DNA from: a virus
Virus record (IMG/VR): IMGVR_UViG_3300007634_000002
Location: 1-64,000 of that record
Length of the DNA stretch: 64,000 nt
Direction: 5' to 3' (one strand)
Shown here: positions 61,762 through 64,000 of the stretch, in pieces
Numbering within the stretch: position 1 is the stretch's first letter
How the letters are laid out: every line of letters starts with the position of its first letter
The notes under the pieces: model-generated
What the model was told of the DNA's origin: nothing
The model's input: the letters and a program-made list of their open reading frames with translations, nothing else
Database searches by the model: none
Translations under genes and position numbers: made by a program

Positions 61762-64000
61762 ATGGCGGATGACGAACTAATCTTTGACCCAACTAAATGC
61801 GACATCGATGCCGTTACGCGTATCTCGCCCGGTGGCCTTTTAACCGACGCCACTGTACCACCACCGCCTGATGCCATTACCGAATGCCAACTTGTTCCTA
61901 TTGTTGAGTTACCTAGAGAATTTCCGTGCCCCGATTTGCTTGTAACCGAATCTAGCATTTTCATAGGGTATCGCGCAGACGATAGTAAGATAACCGAACC
62001 TGCGTTGTTGTTTACTGTCACAAAAGGAACATGTTGCGAATTTGATTTTCAAGTTACCATTGAAATTCCTGATGTTGTATGCCCTGATATGACGTCTTTG
62101 GCTACAGATGGTCATGCAATTACCGTCACAGGCGGAACACCCGGCGCATTACCTGACGGCAAAATTTATTTAACTGTTGTTAAAGATGATTCGTCTTGTG
62201 CGTTTGATTTTGACGTAGATTTTGACTTCACATTCAGTTGTCCTGCTCTGACATCAAATGCTGAATTAGGCAAAGATATTGCCTTTTTACAAGGTCCTGA
62301 CGGATCCCCACCTGAAGGTAAAATTTACCTAGCAGTTACCAATACCGAAAACTGCGCATTTGAATTTGACGTCGATGTTGAGTTTACGTTTAGTTGCCCT
62401 AACCTGACATCAAATGCTGAATTAGGCAAAGATATTTCTGTATATCAAGGCATTAATGGCGCTCCTCCTGAAGGCAAGATTTACTTAACCGTCAACAATA
62501 CAATCGATTGCGCGTTTGAATTTGACGTTGATTTTGACTTTACTTTTAGTTGCCCTGCGCTCACGTCTAACTCAGCAGAAGGTACTGCCGCTGTAATCAC
62601 GCAAGGTACGGCGGGTGATTTACCAGAAGCCACCATAACGCTGACAATTAACAACACCGAAAATTGCGCGTTTGAATTTGACGTTGATTTTGACTTAACT
62701 TTTAGTTGCCCGGCACTTGAGTCTAAAGCAGAAGAAGGCAATAGCATCGTCGTGACACAAGGCGATGTCGGTGCATTACCTGAAGGTTCCATTTATCTAA
62801 ATATAAGCAACACTGAAAATTGTAGTTTTGAGTTTAACGTAGATTTCGATTTAACGTTTAGTTGCCCAGCATTAACATCTTTATCTGAATCAGGTACACC
62901 TGTAACTGTAACGCAAGGAACACCGGGAGCTCTGCCCGAAGCAACATTGTATTTAACCGTAGAAAATACCGAAAATTGTAGCTTTGAATTTACTATCGAA
63001 GGTGACCTTACATTTAGTTGTCCTGCTATTAAGTCATTGGCTACTGACGGCGTACCGATTGTAATCTCGCGTGACGGTACAGAACCGTCTGGAAAAATAA
63101 CACTTACAGTCAATACCGCAGAAGATTGCAGCTTTGATTTCGACGTAAACGTGGACTTAGCCTTACCCTGTCCAATTATGACAGCTGTAACGTCTGCGGG
63201 CGCTGCAATTGAAATTTCACAGGGTATTGCAGGTAAATTACCGACGGGCACTATTTATCTGACAGCAGAGCCTTCAGATAACTGTAGTTACGACTTTGAT
63301 GTGGCCTTAGATTTTACGTTTAGTTGTCCTGCATGCTTGTCGTTGTCCGACGCCGGTACAAGCGTTGCTCTTACGCGCAATGGATCGCCCGCAGTTGGGG
63401 ATACGGCGCCTACCGGTACTATTTATCTAACTGTTGAAAATACCGAAGACTGTACGTTTGAATTTGCGGCGGATCTTGAACTAGATTTACCCTGCGCCGA
63501 AATGACGTCACTTAACGACGATGGTATAGACGTTTATGTAGAGCGTGGCATTGACGGTGAACTAACCACAGGCACCATTTATCTAACAGTTGAAAACACT
63601 GAAGACTGTTCATATGAATTTAAGGCTGATTTGGACATTGTGACTTGTTGTCCTGCGCTGACGTCATTGTCAGAAGACGGTACTGACGTTGAATTTACTG
63701 CGGCTGAAGCAACCGCAACACCCACAGGAAAAATTTATTTAACCGTAAACAATACAACAAACTGCATTTTTCAATTTGAAGCCCGCTTAGAATTGTCTTT
63801 GCCCGAACCCAGTTCTGTTGTCTACATGATAAGAGTTTCTAGTACTACGCTTACGATTAACGGCAATTATCCGGGTTACATTATTGCATACGATCCCGCG
63901 TCTAATACTTACGTCGATTTGAATTACATAGAAATACAGCCAACATTTGGAGGTACGGAGCTTTCCGTTCAAACGTATGTTGGTGTATTAGTCGGTTTTG
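61762..64000 (+). CDS. fibre protein with two-Cys ~52-residue tandem repeats, 3' end outside window
   Basis: At least 746 codons, open to the window end. ATG 61762 has AGGTGA upstream. After ~55 residues it consists of about 12 tandem repeats of ~52 residues, each with SCPALTS near the start and NTENCxFEFDVD near the end, so two Cys per unit, and an acidic/aromatic strand after the second Cys. Between them lie Gly turns and GKIYLTV-type strands. The layout suggests a chain of small beta domains, each perhaps closed by one disulphide or linked to the next. From ~residue 675 the repeats stop and another domain begins. A long shaft of a tail fibre is the best call. Not recognised as a named family. 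Confidence 0.65.
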   Translation, partial: MADDELIFDPTKCDIDAVTRISPGGLLTDATVPPPPDAITECQLVPIVELPREFPCPDLLVTESSIFIGYRADDSKITEPALLFTVTKGTCCEFDFQVTIEIPDVVCPDMTSLATDGHAITVTGGTPGALPDGKIYLTVVKDDSSCAFDFDVDFDFTFSCPALTSNAELGKDIAFLQGPDGSPPEGKIYLAVTNTENCAFEFDVDVEFTFSCPNLTSNAELGKDISVYQGINGAPPEGKIYLTVNNTIDCAFEFDVDFDFTFSCPALTSNSAEGTAAVITQGTAGDLPEATITLTINNTENCAFEFDVDFDLTFSCPALESKAEEGNSIVVTQGDVGALPEGSIYLNISNTENCSFEFNVDFDLTFSCPALTSLSESGTPVTVTQGTPGALPEATLYLTVENTENCSFEFTIEGDLTFSCPAIKSLATDGVPIVISRDGTEPSGKITLTVNTAEDCSFDFDVNVDLALPCPIMTAVTSAGAAIEISQGIAGKLPTGTIYLTAEPSDNCSYDFDVALDFTFSCPACLSLSDAGTSVALTRNGSPAVGDTAPTGTIYLTVENTEDCTFEFAADLELDLPCAEMTSLNDDGIDVYVERGIDGELTTGTIYLTVENTEDCSYEFKADLDIVTCCPALTSLSEDGTDVEFTAAEATATPTGKIYLTVNNTTNCIFQFEARLELSLPEPSSVVYMIRVSSTTLTINGNYPGYIIAYDPASNTYVDLNYIEIQPTFGGTELSVQTYVGVLVGF
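61915..63804 (+). repeat. 12 tandem ~156-bp repeats, Cys-containing
   Basis: Copies 3-7 (about 62230-63015) are closest; TTTGAATTTGACGT recurs in several of them. The outer copies are more diverged. Spacing of the CysPro codons is about 156 bp. Copies 8 and 10 differ slightly in length. Confidence 0.8.

Noticed and set aside
62481-63251. Two long minus-strand ORFs opposite the Cys-repeat gene
   Set aside because: They arise because the + strand repeats have regular codons; they lie inside a repeated coding region, are themselves repetitive, and have no ribosome sites.
1-64000. tRNA genes, CRISPR arrays, insertion sequences, integrase
   Set aside because: Intergenic gaps are too short and no cloverleaf, spacer array or transposase pattern was seen.

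Overview
This window is a stretch of the late (virion) region of a large tailed bacteriophage with a contractile tail (myovirus). All genes I accept lie on the + strand, are tightly packed, often overlap by 1-8 bases (TAATG, ATGA), and run in the order head, small decoration/fibre genes, neck, tail, baseplate, tail-fibre network. The landmarks are a prohead protease (12485-13990), scaffold-like protein (14066-15322), major capsid protein (16423-17361), tail sheath (31354-34188), tail tube (34217-34693), a spike with an OB fold (34776-37571), a tail-assembly chaperone pair joined by a -1 frameshift (37579-39041), tape measure (39041-43291), a gp27-like hub (44561-46273), a gp25-like protein (47520-47996) and a baseplate J-like wedge (48008-49657). 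No terminase large subunit or portal can be named with confidence, and there are no tRNAs, integrase, transposase or CRISPR arrays. The tape measure (1416 aa), long tail operon and many accessory virion genes suggest a big genome, of which this is a part. One protein (49739-50455) has an architecture I associate with Planctomycetota, which is a weak hint to the host.

Layout. 1-12467: proteins ahead of the protease, several probably inside the head or head-associated: a P-loop kinase-like protein cut by the window edge, an HExxH metallopeptidase-like protein and a third protein that starts with the same 17-residue tag, a 1037-aa structural protein, an HTH protein and two unknown head proteins. 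12485-18465: protease, scaffold, small head proteins, capsid. 18638-22013: small beta-rich virion proteins, including one with a grafted LamG lectin domain. 22027-27933: a 1968-aa fibre built from three sets of seven propeller-blade repeats followed by about 31 copies of a 22-residue repeat. 27991-31307: neck and tail-completion candidates. 31354-49657: tail and baseplate assembly, with a sigma-70-like factor gene embedded at 46280-47023. 49739-51837: a three-gene cassette (Pro-rich Ig-like protein, papain-family cysteine peptidase, small helical protein) between a candidate promoter and a strong terminator. 51903-64000: distal baseplate and fibre genes, including five related proteins and a last gene with at least twelve ~52-residue, two-cysteine repeats that runs off the window.

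How it works together. The head genes make a scaffolded prohead that is matured by proteolysis. A recurring short Lys-x-Ala motif occurs in most head-region proteins but was not noticed in tail proteins, and could be a sorting or processing signal. The tail genes follow classic assembly order: sheath, tube, spike, chaperones, tape measure, hub, wedge. Five hairpin terminators (17372, 18594, 20454, 34721, 51861) and candidate promoters (4589, 31299, 49666) divide the region into sub-operons. The sigma-like gene suggests the phage redirects host RNA polymerase for late transcription. The most novel material is the surface/fibre proteins (triple propeller, 22-mer array, two-Cys repeat fibre), the tagged putative internal metallopeptidase, and the papain-like peptidase cassette inside the baseplate operon.
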